Positions 13,401-28,400 of a DNA stretch of 64,000 nucleotides are shown one piece after another. Both the position numbers and the translations under genes were made by a program. Under the pieces are notes generated by a model. The model did not search any database. It worked only from the letters and a program-made list of their open reading frames with translations, and was not told the DNA's origin. The first letter of the stretch is position 1; the number at the start of each line of letters is the position of its first letter. Source of the stretch: Ascarosepion bandense. Taxonomy: Eukaryota > Mollusca > Cephalopoda > Sepiida > Sepiidae. The DNA is taken from the NCBI GenBank assembly GCA_037127315.1, contig JBBBDQ010000330.1, forward strand, positions 3,035,501 through 3,099,500, written 5' to 3'.

Positions 13401-16400
13401 CAAAGAACAGCACGTGGCATGGAGCTGTAATGGCTGCTGATAACTCGGCCAAAGTAGCTTCGCATAGCAGAATAAATATAAATTTCAAAATTTTTTTTTT
13501 TCCTCCCAAATGAAGCATGAACTCCGAAAAAGGGGGGACAAAAACACAGATATATATAAAAACAAAAAAAATAAAAAAAACAAACAAAACAAACAAACGG
13601 AAAATACCTCTCAGTTTAACACAGGAAATTTGAATTGAAGATTCATTCTTCAATTCTTGCTTTTCCCAAGAGTTAACGGCAACTGATCGGCCTGCCGTTA
13701 AATTCCCATTCAAAGAACAGCACGTGGCATGGAGCTGTAATGGCTGCCGATAACTCGGCCAAAGTAGCTTCGCATAGCAGAATAAATATAAATTTCAAAA
13801 TTTTTTTTTCCTCCCAAATGAAGCATGAACTCCGAAAAAGGGGGGGACAAAAACACAGATATATATAAAAACAAAAAAAATAAACAAAACAAACAAACGG
13901 AAAATACCTCAGTTTAACACAGGAAATTTGAATTGAAGATTCATTCTTCGAATTCTTGCTTTTCCCAAGAGTTAACGGCAGTCGGCCTGCTAGGTAAATT
14001 CCCATTCAAAGAACAGCACGTGGCATGGAGCTGTAATGGCTGCTGATAACTCGGCCAAAGTAGCTAGCATAGCAGAATAAATATAAATTTCAAAATTTTT
14101 TTTTTTCCTCCCAAATGAAGCATGAACTCCGAAAAAGGGGGGACAAAAACACAGATATATATAAAAACAAAAAAATAAAAAAAAACAAACAAAACAAACA
14201 AACGGAAAATACCTCTCAGTTTAACACAGGAAATTTGAATTGAAGATTCATTCTTCAATTCTTGCTTTCCCAAGAGTTAACGGCGAGTCGGCCTGCTAGG
14301 TAAATTCCCATTCAAAGAACAGCACGTGGCATGGAGCTGTAATGGCTGCTGATAACTCGGCCAAGTAGCTTCGCACTTAGCAGAATAAATATAAATTTCA
14401 AAATTTTTTTTTCCTCCCAAATGAAGCATGAACTCCGAAAAAGGGGGGGGGGACAAAAACACAGATATATATAAAAACAAAAAAATAAAAAAAACAAACA
14501 AAACAAACAAAACAAACAAACGGAAAATACCTCTCAGTTTAACACAGGAAATTTGAATTGAAGATTCATTCTTCAATTCTTGCTTTCTCCAAGAGTTAAC
14601 GGCGAGTCGGCCTGCTAGGTAAATTCCCATTCAAAGAACAGCACGTGGCATGGAGCTGTAATGGCTGCTGATAACTCGGCCAAAGTAAAGAAGCTGCTGT
14701 AAAATAAATATAAATTTCAAAATTTTTTTTTTCCTCCCAAATGAAGCATGAACTCCGAAAAAGGGGGGGGACAAAAACGATATATACTTAAAAAAACAAA
14801 AAAAAATAAAAAAAACAAACAAAACAAACAAAACAAACAAACGGAAAATACCTCGTTTAACACAGGAAATTTGAATTGAAGATTCATTCTTCAATTCTTG
14901 CTTTTAAGGTTAACGGCGAGTCGGCCTGCTAGGTAAAATTCCCATTCAAAAAACAGCACGTGGCATGGAGCTGTAATGGCTGCTGATAACTCGGCCAAAG
15001 TAGCTTCGCATAGCAGAATAAATATAAATTTCAAAATTTTTTTTTCCTCCAAATGAAGCATGAACTCCGAAAAAGGGGGGGACAAAAACACAGATATATA
15101 TAAAACAAACAAAACAAACAAAACAAACAAACGGAAAATACCTCTCAGTTTAACACAGAAATTTGAATTGAAGATTCATTCTTCAATTCTTTCCTTTCCC
15201 CAAGAGTTAACGGCGAGTCGACTGCTAGATACGAATTCCCATTCAAGAACAACACAATGACATGGAGCTGTAATGGCTGCTGATAACTCGGCCAAAGTAG
15301 CTTCGCATAGCAGAATAAATATAAATTTCAAAATTTTTTTTTTCCTCCCAAATGAAGCATGAACTCGAAAAAAGGGGGGACAAAAACACAGATATATATA
15401 AAAACAAACAAAACAAACAAAACAAACAAACGGAAAATACCTCTCAGTTTAACACATTTGAGATGAAAGTTGTTCTTCAATTCTTAGCACTCCCAAGAGT
15501 TAACGGCGAGTCAGCCTGCTAGGTAAATTCCCATTCAAAGAACAGCACGTGGCATGGAGCTGTAATGGCTGCTGATAACTCGGCCAAAGTAGCTTCGCAT
15601 AGCAGAATAAATATAAATTTCAAAATTTTTTTTTCCTCCCAAATGAAGCATGAACTCCGAAAAAGGGGGGGACAAAAACACAGATATATATAAAAACAAA
15701 AAAATAAAAAAAACAAACAAAACAAACAAAACAAACAAACGGAAAATACCTCTCAGTTTAACACAGGAAATTTGAATTGAAGATTCATTCTTCAATTCTT
15801 GCTTTTCCAAGAGTTAACGGCGAGTCGGCCTGCTGAGCCAATTTCATTCAAAGAACAGCACGTGGCATGGAGCTGTAATGGCTGCTGATAACTCGGCCAA
15901 AGTAGCTTCGCACATAGCAGAATAAATATAAATTTCAAAATTTTCCTCCCAAATGAAGCATGAACTCCGAAAAAGAAAAGGGGGACAAAAACACAGATAT
16001 ATATAAAAACAAAAAATAAAAAAACAAACAAAACAAACAAAACAAACAAACGGAAAATACCTCTCAGTTTAACACAGGAAATTTGAATTGAAGATTCATT
16101 CTTCAATTCTTGCTTTTCCCAGAGTTAACGGCGAGTCGGCCTGCTAGGTAAATTCCCATTCAAAGAACAGCACGTGGCATGGAGCTGTAATGGCTGCTGA
16201 TAACTCGGCCAATGCTTCGCATAGCAGAATAAATATAAATTTCAAATTTTTTTTTTCCTCCCAAATGAAGCATGAACTCCGAAAAAGGGGGGGGGGACAA
16301 AAACACAGATATATATAAAAACAAAAAAATAAAAAAACAAACAAAACAAACAAAACAAACAAACGGAAAATACCTCTCAGTTTAACACAGGAAATTTGAA

Positions 16401-19400
16401 TTGAAGATTCATTCTTCAATTCTTGCTTTTCCCAAGGTTAACGGCGAGTCGGCCTGCTAGGTAAATTCCCATTCAAAGAACAGCACGTGGCATGGAGCTG
16501 TAATGGCTGCTGATAACTCGGCCAAAGTAGCTTCGCATAGCAGAATAAATATAAATTTCAAAATTTTTTTTTTCCTCCCAAATGAGCATGAACTCCGAAA
16601 AAGGGGGGGGGGGACAAAAACACAGATATATATAAAAACAAAAAAATAAAAAAAACAAACAAAACAAACAAACGGAAAATACCTCTCAGTTTAACACAGG
16701 AAATTTGAATTGAAGATTCATTCTTCAATTCTTGCTTTTCCAAGAGTTAACGGCGAGTCGGCCTGCTAGGTAAAATTCCCATTCAAAGAACAGCACGTGG
16801 CATGGAGCTGTAATGGCTGCTGATAACTCGGCCAAAGTAGCTTCGCATAGCAGAATAAATATAAATTTCAAAATTTTTTTTTTTTTCCTCCCAAATGAAG
16901 CATGAACTCCGAAAAAAGGGGGGACAAAAACACAGATATATATAAAAACAAACAAAACAAACAAAACAAACAAACGGAAAAATACCTCTCAGTTTAACAC
17001 AGGAAATTTGAATTGAAGATTCATTCTTCAATTCTTGCTTTTTCCCAAGAGTTAACGGCAGAGTCGGCCTGCTAGGTAAATTCCCATTCAAAGAACAGCA
17101 CGTGGCATGGAGCCAATGGCTGCTGATAACTCGGCCAAAGTAGCTTCGCATAGCGATATAAATTTCAAAATTTTTTTTTTCCTCCCAAATGAAGCATGAA
17201 CTCCGAAAAGGGGGGACAAAAACACAGTATATATAAAAACAAAAAAATAAAAAAAACAAACAAAACAAACAAAACAAACAAACGGAAAATACCTCTCAGT
17301 TTAACACAGGAAATTTGAATTGAAGATTCATTCTTCAATTCTTGCTTTTCCCAAGAGTTAACGGCGAGTCGGCCTGCTAGGTAAATTCCCATTCAAAGAA
17401 CAGCACGTGGCATGGAGCTGTAATGGCTGCTGATAACTCGGCCAAGTAGCTTCGCATAACCCAGAATAAATATAAATTCAAAATTTTTTTTTCCTCCCAA
17501 ATGAAGCATGAACTCGAAAAAGGGGGGGGACAAAAACACAGATATATAAAAAACAAAAAAATAAAAAAAACAAACAAAACAAACAAAACAAACAAACGGA
17601 AAATACCTCTCAGTTTAACACAGGAAATTTGAATTGAAGATTCATTCTTCAATTCTTGCTTTTCCCAAGAGTTAACGGCGAGTCGACACTGCTAGGTAAA
17701 TTCCCATTCAAAGAACAGCGTGGCATGGAGCTGTAATGGCTGCTGATAACTCGGCCAAAGTAGCTTCGCATAGCAGAATAAATATAAATTTCAAAATTTT
17801 TTTTTCCTCCCAAATGAAGCATGAACTCCGAAAAAGGGGGGGGGGGGACAAAAACACAGATATATATAAAAACAAAAAAATAAAAAAAAACAAACAAAAC
17901 AAACAAACGGAAAATACCTCAGTTTAACACAGGAAATTTGAATTGAAGATTCATTCTTCAATTCTTGCTTTTCCCAAGAGTTAACGGCGAGTCGGCCTGC
18001 TAGGTAAATTCCATTCAAAGAACAGCACGTGGCATGGAGCTGTAATGGCTGCTGATAACTCGGCCAAGAAAATGGCTTCGCATAGCAGAATAAATATAAA
18101 TTTCAAAATTTTTTTTTCCTCCCAAATGAAGCATGAACTCCGAAAAAGGGGGGGGGGGGACAAAAACACAGATATATATAAAAACAAAAAAATAAAAAAA
18201 ACAAACAAAACAAACAAACGGAAAATACCTCTCAGTTTAACGCAGGAAATTTGAATTGAAGATTCATTCTTCAATTCTTGCTTTTCCAAAGGTTAACGGC
18301 GAGTCGGCCTGCTAGGTAAATTCCCATTCAAAGAACAGCACGTGGCATGGAGCTGTAATGGCTGCTGATAACTCGGCCAAGTAGCTTCGCATAGCAGAAT
18401 AAATATAAATTTCAAAATTTTTTTTTTTCCTCCCAAATGAAGCATGAACTCCGAAAAAGGGGGGACAAAAACACAGATATATATAAAAACAAACAAAACA
18501 AACAAAACAAACAAACGGAAAATACCTCTCAGTTTAACACAGGAAATTTGAATTGAAGATTCATTCTTCAATTCTTGCTTTCCCAAGAGTTAACGGCGAG
18601 TCGGCCTGCTAGGTAAATTCCCATTCAAAGAACAGCACGTGGCATGGAGCTGTAATGGCTGCTGATAACTCGGCCAAAGTAGCTTCGCATAGCGAAATAA
18701 ATATAAATTTCAAAATTTTTTTTTTTCCTCCCAAATGAAGCATGAACTCGAAAAAGGGGGGACAAAAACACAGATATATATAAAAACAAAAAAATAAAAA
18801 AAACAAACAAAACAAACAAAACAAACAAACGGAAAATACCTCTCAGTTTAACACAGGAAATTTGAATTGAAGATTCATTCTTCGTCTTGCTTTTCCCAAG
18901 AGTTAACGGCGAGTCGGCCTACTAGGTAAATTCCCATTCAAAGAACAGCACGTGGCATGGAGCTGTAATGGCTGCTGATAACTCGGCCAAAGTAGCTTCG
19001 CATAGCAGAATAAATATAAATTTCAAAATTTTTTTTTTTTCCTCCCAAATGAAGCATGAACTCCGAAAAAGGGGGGGACAAAAACACAGATATATATAAA
19101 AACAAAAAAATAAAAAAAACAAACAAAACAAACAAAACAAACAAACGGAAAATACCTCTCCAGTTTAGCACAGGAAATTTGAATTGAAGATTCATTCTTC
19201 AATTCTTGCTTTTCCCAAAGAGTTAACGGCGAGTCGGCCTACTAGGTAATTCCCATTCAAAGAACAGCACGTGGCATGGAGCTGTAATGGCTGCTGATAA
19301 CTCGGCCAAGTAGCTTCGCATAGCAGAATAAATATAAATTTCAAAATTTTTTTTTCCTCCCAAATGAAGCATGAACTCCGAAAAAAGGGGGGGGACAAAA

Positions 19401-22400
19401 CACAGATATATATAAAAACAAAAAAATAAAAAAAACAAACAAAACAAACAAACGGAAAATACCTCTCAGTTTAACACAGGAAATTTGAATTGAAGATTCA
19501 TTCTTCAATTCTTGCTTTTCCCAAGAGTTAACGGCGAGTCGGCCTGCTAGGTAAATTCCCATTCAAAGAACAGCACGTGGCATGGAGCTGTAATGGCTGC
19601 TGATAACTCGGCCAAAGTAGCTTCGCATAGCAGAATAAATATAAATTAAAATTTTTTTTTTCCTCCCAAATGAAGCATGAACTCCGAAAAAGGGGGGGGG
19701 ACAAAAACACAGATATATATAAAAACAAAAAAATAAAAAAAACAAACAAAACAAACAAACGGAAAATACCTCTCAGTTTAACACAGGAAATTTGAATTGA
19801 AGATTCATTCTTCAATTCTTGCTTTCCCCAAGAGTTAACGGCGAGTCGGCCTGCTAGGTAAATTCCCATTCAAAGAACAGCACGTGGCATGGAGCTGTAA
19901 TGGCTGCTGATAACTCGGCCAAAGTAGCTTCGCATAGCAGAATAAATATAAATTTCAAAATTTTTTTTTTTCCTCCCAATCGAAGCATGAACTCCGAAAA
20001 AGGGGGGACAAAAACACAGATATATATAAAAACAAAAAAATAAAAAAAACAAACAAAACAAACAAAACAAACAAACGGAAAATACCTCAGTTTAACACAG
20101 GAAATTTGAATTGAAGATTCATTCTTCTGGTGCCCAACTTCCCAAGAGTTAACGGCGAGTCGGCCTGCTAGGTAAATTCCCATTCAAAGAACAGCACGTG
20201 GCATGGAGCTGTAATGGCTGCTGATAACTCGGCCAAAGTAGCTTCGCATAGCAGAATAAATATAAATTTCAAAATTTTTTCCTCCCAAATGAAGCATGAA
20301 CTCCGAAAAAGGGGGGGACAAAAACACAGATATATATAAAAACAAAAAAATAAAAAAACAAACAAAACAAACAAAACAAACAAACGGAAAATACCTCTCA
20401 GTTTAACACAGGAAATTTGAATTGAAGATTCATTCTTCAATTCTTGCTTTTCCAAGAGTTAACGGCGAGTCGGCCTGCTAGAGTAAATTCCCATTCAAAG
20501 AACAGCACGTGGCATGGAGCTGTAATGGCTGCTGATAACTCGGCCAAGTAGCTTCGCATAGCAGAATAAATATAAATTTCAAAATTTTTTTTTTTCCTCC
20601 CAAATGAAGCATGAACTCCGAAAAAGGGGGGGGGGGGGACAAAAACACAGATATATATAAAAACAAAAAAATAAAAAAAACAAACAAAACAAACAAAACA
20701 AACAAACGGAAAATACACTCAGTTTAACACAGGAAATTTGAATTGAAGATTCATTCTTCAATTCTTGCTTTTCCCAAGAGTTAACGGCGAGTCGGCCTGC
20801 TAGGTAAATTCCCATTCAAAGAACAGCACGTGGCATGGAGCTGTAATGGCTGCTGATAACTCGGCCAAAGTAGCTTCGCATAGCAGAATAAATATAAATT
20901 TCAAAATTTTTTTTTTTTCCTCCCAAATGAAGCATGAACTCCGAAAAAGGGGGGGGGGACAAAAACACAGATATATATAAAAACAAAAAAATAAAAAAAA
21001 CAAACAAAACAAACAAAACAAACAAACGGAAAATACCTCTCAGTTTAACACAGGAAATTTGAATTGAAGATTCATTCTTCAATTCTTGCTTCCCAAGAGT
21101 TAACGGCGAGTCGGCCTGCTAGGTAAATTCCCATTCAAAGAACAGCACGTGGCATGGAGCTGTAATGGCTGCTGATAACTCGGCCAAAGTAGCTTCGCAT
21201 AGCAGAATAAATATAAATTTCAAAATTTTTTTTTTTTCCTCCCAAATGAAGCATGAACTCCGAAAAAGGGGGGGACAAAAACACAGATATATATAAAAAC
21301 AAAAAAAAATAAAAAAAACAAACAAAACAAACAAAACAAACAAACGGAAAATACTACTCTCAGTTTAACACAGGAAATTTGAATTGAAGATTCATTCTTC
21401 AATTCTTGCTTTTCCCAGAGTTAACGGCGAGTCGGCCTGCTAGGTAAATTCCCATTCAAAGAACAGCACGTGGCATGGAGCTGTAATGGCTGCTGATAAC
21501 TCGGCTTAAGTAGCTTCGCATAGCAGAATAAATATAAATTTCAAAAATTTTTTTCTCCAAATAAAACGTGAACTCCGAAAAAGGGGGGGGGACAAAAACA
21601 CAGATATATATAAAAACAAAAAAATAAAAAAAACAAACAAAACAAACAAACGGAAAATACCTCTCAGTTTAACACAGGAAATTTGAATTGAAGATTCATT
21701 TCTTCAATTCTTGCTTTTCCAAGAGTTAACGGCGAGTCGGCCTGCTAAAATTGGGAATTCCCATTCAAAGAACAGCACGTGGCATGGAGCTGTAATGGCT
21801 GCTGATAACTCGGCCAAAGTAGCTTCGCATAGCAGAATAAATATAAATTTCAAAATTTTTTTCCTCCCAAATGAAGCATGAACTCCGAAAAAGGGGGGGG
21901 GGGACAAAAACACAGATATATATAAAAACAAAAAAATAAACAAAACAAACAAACGGAAAATACCTCAGTTTAACACAGGAAATTTGAATTGAAGATTCAT
22001 TCTTCAATTCTTGCTTTTCCCAAGAGTTAACGGCGAGTCGGCCCATGAGTAAATTCCCATTCAAGAACAGCACGTGGCATGGAGCTGTAATGGCTGCTGA
22101 TAACTCGGCCAAAGTAGCTTCGCATAGCAGAATAAATATAAATTTCAAAATTTTTTTTTTCCTCCCAAATGAAGCATGAACTCCGAAAAAGGGGGGGGGG
22201 GGACAAAAACACAGATATATATAGAAACAAAAAAATAAAAAAAACAAACAAAACAAACAAACGGAAAATACCTCTCAGTTTAACACAGGAAATTTGAATT
22301 GAAGATTCATTCTTCAATTCTTGCTTTTCCCAAGAGTTAACGGCGAGTCGGCCTGCTAGGTAAATTCCCATTCAAAGAACAGCACGTGGCATGGAGCTGT

Positions 22401-25400
22401 AATGGCTGCTGATAACTCGGCCAAAGTAGCTTCGCATAGCAGAATAAATATAAATTTCAAAATTTTTTTTTTTCCTCCCAAATGAAGCATGAACTCCGAA
22501 AAAGGGGGGGGACAAAAACACAGATATATATAAAAACAAAAAAATAAAAAAAACAAACAAAACAAACAAAACAAACAAACGGAAAATACCTCTCTCAGTT
22601 TAACACAGGAAATTTGAATTGAAGATTCATTCTTCAATTCTTGCTTTTCCCAAGAGTTAACGGCGAGTCGGCCTGCTAGGTAAATTCCCATTCAAAGAAC
22701 AGCACGTGGCATGGAGCTGTAATGGCTGCTGATAACTCGGCCAAAGTAGCTTCGCATAGCAGAATAAATATAAATTTCAAAATTTTTTTCCTCCCAAATG
22801 AAGCATGAACTCCGAAAAAGAGGGGGGACAAAAACACAGATATATATAAAAACAAACAAAACAAACAAACGGAAAATACCTCTCAGTTTAACACAGGAAA
22901 TTTGAATTGAAGATTCATTCTTCAATTCTTGCTTTTCCCAAGAGTTAACGGCGAGTCGGCCTGCTAGGTAAATTCCCATTCAAAGAACAGCACGTGGCAT
23001 GGAGCTGTAATGGCTGCTGATAACTCGGCCAAAGTAGCTTCGCATAGCAGAATAAATATAAATTTCAAAATTTTTTTTTCCTCCAAATGAAGCATGAACT
23101 CCGAAAAAGAGGGGGACAAAAACACAGATATATATAAAAACAAAAAAATAAAAAAAAAAACAAACAAAACAAACAAAACAAACAAACGGAAAATACCTCT
23201 CAGTTTAACACAGGAAATTTGAATTGAAGATTCATTCTTCAATTCTTGCTTTTCCCAAGGTAGCAGCGAGTCGGCCTGCTAGGTAAATTCCCATTCAAAG
23301 AACAGCGTGGCATGGAGCTGTAATGGCTGCTGATAACTCGGCCAAAGTAGCTTCGCATAGCAGAATAAATATAAATTTCAAAATTTTTTTTTTCCTCCCA
23401 AAATGAAGCATGAACTCCGAAAAGGGAGACAAAAACACAGATATATATAAAAACAAAAAAATAAAAAAAACAAACAAAACAAACAAAACAAACAAACGGA
23501 AAATACCTCTCAGTTTAACACAGGAAATTTGAATTGAAGATTCATTCTTCAATTCTTGCTTTTCCCAGAGTTAACGGCGAGTCGACCTGCTAGGTAAATT
23601 CCCATTCAAAGAACAGCACGTGGCATGGAGCTGTAATGGCTGCTGATAACTCGGCCAAAGTAGCTTCGCATAGCAGAATAAATATAAATTTCAAAATTTT
23701 TTTTTTTCCTCCCAAATGAAGCATGAACTCCGAAAAAGGGGGGGACAAAAACACAGATATATATAAAAACAAAAAAATAAAAAAAACAAACAAAACAAAC
23801 AAAACAAACAAACGGAAAATACCTCTCCCAGTTTAACACAGGAAATTTGAATTGAAGATTCATTCTTCAATTCTTGCTTTCCCAAGAGTTAACGGCGAGT
23901 CGGCCTGCTAGGTAAATTCCCATTCAAAGAACAGCACGTGGCATGGAGCTGTAATGGCTGCTGATAACTCGGCCAAAGTAGCTTCGCATAGCAGAATAAA
24001 TATAAATTTCAAAATTTTTTTTTCCTCCCAAATGAAGCATGAACTCCGAAAAAGGGGGGGGACAAAAACACAGATATATATAAAAACAAACAAAACAAAC
24101 AAAACAAACAAACGGAAAATACCTCTCAGTTTAACACAGGAAATTTGAATTGAAGATTCATTCTTCAATTCTTGCTTTTCCCAAGAGTTAACGGCGAGTC
24201 GGCCTACTAGGTAAATTCCCATTCAAAGAACAGCACGTGGCATGGAGCTGTAATGGCTGCTGATAACTCGGCCAAAGTAGCTTCGCATAGCAGAATAAAT
24301 ATAAATTTCAAAAATTTTTTTTTTTCCTCCCAAATGAAGCATGAACTCCGAAAAAGGGGGGACAAAAACACAGATATATATAAAAACAAAAAAATAAAAA
24401 AAACAAACAAAACAAACAAAACAAACAAACGGAAAATACCTCTCAGTTTAACACGGGAAATTTGAATTGAAGATTCATTCTTCAATTCTTGCTTTTCCCA
24501 AGAGTTAACGGCGAGTCGGCCTGCTAGGTAAATTCCCATTCAAAGAACAGCGTGGCATGGAGCTGTAATGGCTGCTGATAACTCGGCCAAAGTAGCTTCG
24601 CATAGCAGAATAAATATAAATTTCAAAATTTTTTTTTTTTTCTCCCAAATGAAGCATGAACTCCGAAAAGAGGGGGGGACAAAAACACAGATATATATAA
24701 AAACAAAAAAATAAAAAAAACAAACAAAACAAACAAAACAAACAAACGGAAAATACCTCTCAGTTTAACACAGGAAATTTGAATTGAAGATTCATTCTTC
24801 AATTCTTGCTTTTCCCAAAGAGTTAACGGCGAGTCGACCTGCTAGGTAAATTCCCATTCAAAGAACAGCACGTGGCATGGAGCTGTAATGGCTGCTGATA
24901 ACTCGGCCAAAGTAGCTTCGCATAGCAGAATAAATATAAATTTCAAAATTTTTTTTTTTTTCCTCCCAAATGGAGAAGCATGAACTCCGAAAAAGGGGGG
25001 GGACAAAAACACAGATATATATAAAAACAAAAAAAAATAAAAAAAACAAACAAAACAAACAAAACAAACAAACGGAAAATACCTCTCAGTTTAACACAGG
25101 AAATTTGAATTGAAGATTCATTCTTCAATTTTTTTTTTTTGCGGCAAGTCAGCCTGCTAGGTAAATTCCCATTCAAAGAACAGCACGTGGCATGGAGCTG
25201 TAATGGCTGCTGATAACTCGGCCAAAGTAGCTTCGCATAGCAGAATAAATATAAATTTCAAAATTTTTCCTCCCAAATGAAGCATGAACTCCGAAAAAGG
25301 GGGGGGACAAAAACACAGATATATATAAAAACAAAAAAATAAAAAAACAAACAAAACAAACAAAACAAACAAACGGAAAATACCTCTCAGTTTAACACAG

Positions 25401-28400
25401 GAAATTTGAATTGAAGATTCATTCTTCAATTCGCTTTCCCAAGAGTTAACGGCGAGTCGGCCTGCTAGGTAAATTCCCATTCAAAGAACAGCACGTGGCA
25501 TGGAGCTGTAATGGCTGCTGATAACTCGGCCAAAGTAGCTTCGCATAGCAGAATAAATATAAATTTCAAAATTTTTTTCCTCCCAAATGAAGCATGAACT
25601 CCGAAAAGAGGGGGGACAAAAACACAGATATATATAAAAACAAAAAAATAAAAAAAACAAACAAAACAAACAAAACAAACAAACGGAAAATACCTCTCAG
25701 TTTAACACAGGAAATTTGAATTGAAGATTCATTCTTCAATTGCTTTTCCCAAGGTTAACGGCGAGTCGGCCTGCTAGGTAAATTCCATTCAAAGAACAGC
25801 ACGTGGCATGGAGCTGTAATGGCTGCTGATAACTCGGCCAAAGTAGCTTCGCATAGCAGAATAAATATAAATTTCAAAAATTTTTTTTTTCCTCCCAAAT
25901 GAAGCATGAACTCCGAAAAAGGGGGGACAAAAACACAGATATATATAAAAACAAAAAAATAAAAAAAACAAACAAAACAAACAAAACAAACAAACGGAAA
26001 ATACCTCTCCAGTTTAACACAGGAAATTTGAATTGAAGATTCATTCTTCAATTCTTGCTTTCCCAAGAGTTAACGGCGAGTCGGCCTGCTAGGTAAATTC
26101 CCATTCAAAGAACAGCACGTGGCATGGAGCTGTAATGGCTGCTGATAACTCGGCCAAAGTAGCTTCGCATAGCAGAATAAATATAAATTCAAATTTTTTT
26201 TTTTCCTCCCAAATGAAGCATGAACTCCGAAAAAGGGGGGGGACAAAAAACACAGATATATATAAAAACAAAAAAATAAAAAAACAAACAAAACAAACAA
26301 AACAAACAAACGGAAAATACCTCTCAGTTTAACACAGGAAATTTGAATTGAAGATTCATTCTTCAATTCTTGCTTTTCCCAAGAGTTAACGGCGAGTCGG
26401 CCTGCTAGGTAAATTCCCATTCAAAGAACAGCATGGAGCTGTAATGGCTGCTGATAACTCGGCCAAAGTAGCTTCGCATAGCAGAATAAATATAAATTTC
26501 AAAATTTTTTTTTTTTTCCTCCCAAATGAAAGAAGCATGAACTCCGAAAAAGGGGGGGGGGACAAAAACACAGATATATATAAAAACAAAAAAATAAAAA
26601 AAACAAACAAAACAAACAAACGGAAAATACCTCTCAGTTTAACACAGGAAATTTGAATTGAAGATTCATTCTTCAATTCTTGCTTTTCCCAAGAGTTAAC
26701 GGCGAGTCGGCCTGCTAGGTAAATTCCCATTCAAAGAACAGCACGTGGCATGGAGCTGTAATGGCTGCTGATAACTCGGCCAAAGTAGCTTCGCATAGCA
26801 GAATAAATATAAATTTCAAAATTTTTTTTTCCTCCCAAATGAAGCATGAACTCCGAAAAAGAGAGGACAAAAACACAGATATATATAAAAACAAAAAAAA
26901 TAAAAAAAACAAACAAAACAAACAAAACAAACAAACGGAAAATACCTCTCGGTTTAACACAGGAAATTTGAATTGAAGATTCATTCTTCAATTCTTGGCA
27001 CTCCCAAGAGTTAACGGCGAGTCGGCCTGCTAGGTAAATTCCCATTCAAAGAACAGCACGTGGCATGGAGCTGTAATGGCTGCTGATAACTCGGCCAAAG
27101 TAGCTTCGCATAGCAGAATAAATATAAATTTCAAAATTTTTTTTTTTTTTTCCTCCCAAATGAAGCATGAACTCCGAAAAAGGGGGGACAAAAACACAGG
27201 TATATATAAAAACAAAAAAATAAAAAAAACAAACAAAACAAACAAAACAAACAAACGGAAAATACCTCTCAGTTTAACACAGGAAATTTGAATTGAAGAT
27301 TCATTCTTCAATTCTTGCTTTTCCCAAGAGTTAACGGCGAGTCGGCCTGCTAGGTAAATTCCCATTCAAAGAACAGCACGTGGCATGGAGCTGTAATGGC
27401 TGCTGATAACTCGGCCAAAGTAGCAATAGCATAGCAGAATAAATATAAATTTCAAAATTTTTTTTTTCCTCCCAAATGAAGCATGAACTCCGAAAAAGGG
27501 GGGGACAAAAACACAGATATATATAAAAACAAACAAAACAAACAAAACAAACAAACGGAAAATACCTCTCAGTTTAACACAGGAAATTTGAATTGAAGAT
27601 TCATTCTTCAATTCTTGCTTTTTCCCAAGAGTTAACGGCGAGTCGGCCTGCTAGGTAAATTCCCATTCAAAGAACAGCACGTGGCATGGAGCTGTAATGG
27701 CTGCTGATAACTCGGCCAAAGTAGCTTCGCATAGCAGAATAAATATAAATTTCAAAATTTTTTTTCCTCCCAAAATGAAGCATGAACTCCGAAAAAGGGG
27801 GACAAAAACACAGATATATATAAAAACAAAAAAATAAAAAAAACAAACAAAACAAACAAAACAAACAAACGGAAAATACCTCTCAGTTTAACACAGGAAA
27901 TTTGAATTGAGAGATTCATTCTTCAATTCTTGCTTTTCCCAAGAGTTAACGGCGAGTCGGCCTGCTAGGTAAATTCCCATTCAAAGAACAGCACGTGGCA
28001 TGGAGCTGTAATGGCTGCTGATAACTCGGCCAAAAGTAGCTTCGCATAGCAGAATAAATATAAATTTCAAAATTTTTTTTTTTCCTCCCAAATGAAGCAT
28101 GAACTCCGAAAAAGGGGGGGGGACAAAAACACAGATATATATAAAAACAAACAAAACAAACAAAACAAACAAACGGAAAATACCTCTCAGTTTAACACAG
28201 GAAATTTGAATTGAAGATTCATTCTTCAATTCTTGCTTTCCCAAGTTAACGGCGAGTCGACCTGCTAGGTAAATTCCCATTCAAAGAACAGCACGTGGCA
28301 TGGAGCTGTAATGGCTGCTGATAACTCGGCCAAGTAGCTTCGCATAGCAGAATAAATATAAATTTCAAAATTTTTTTTTCCTCCCAAATGAAGCATGAAC

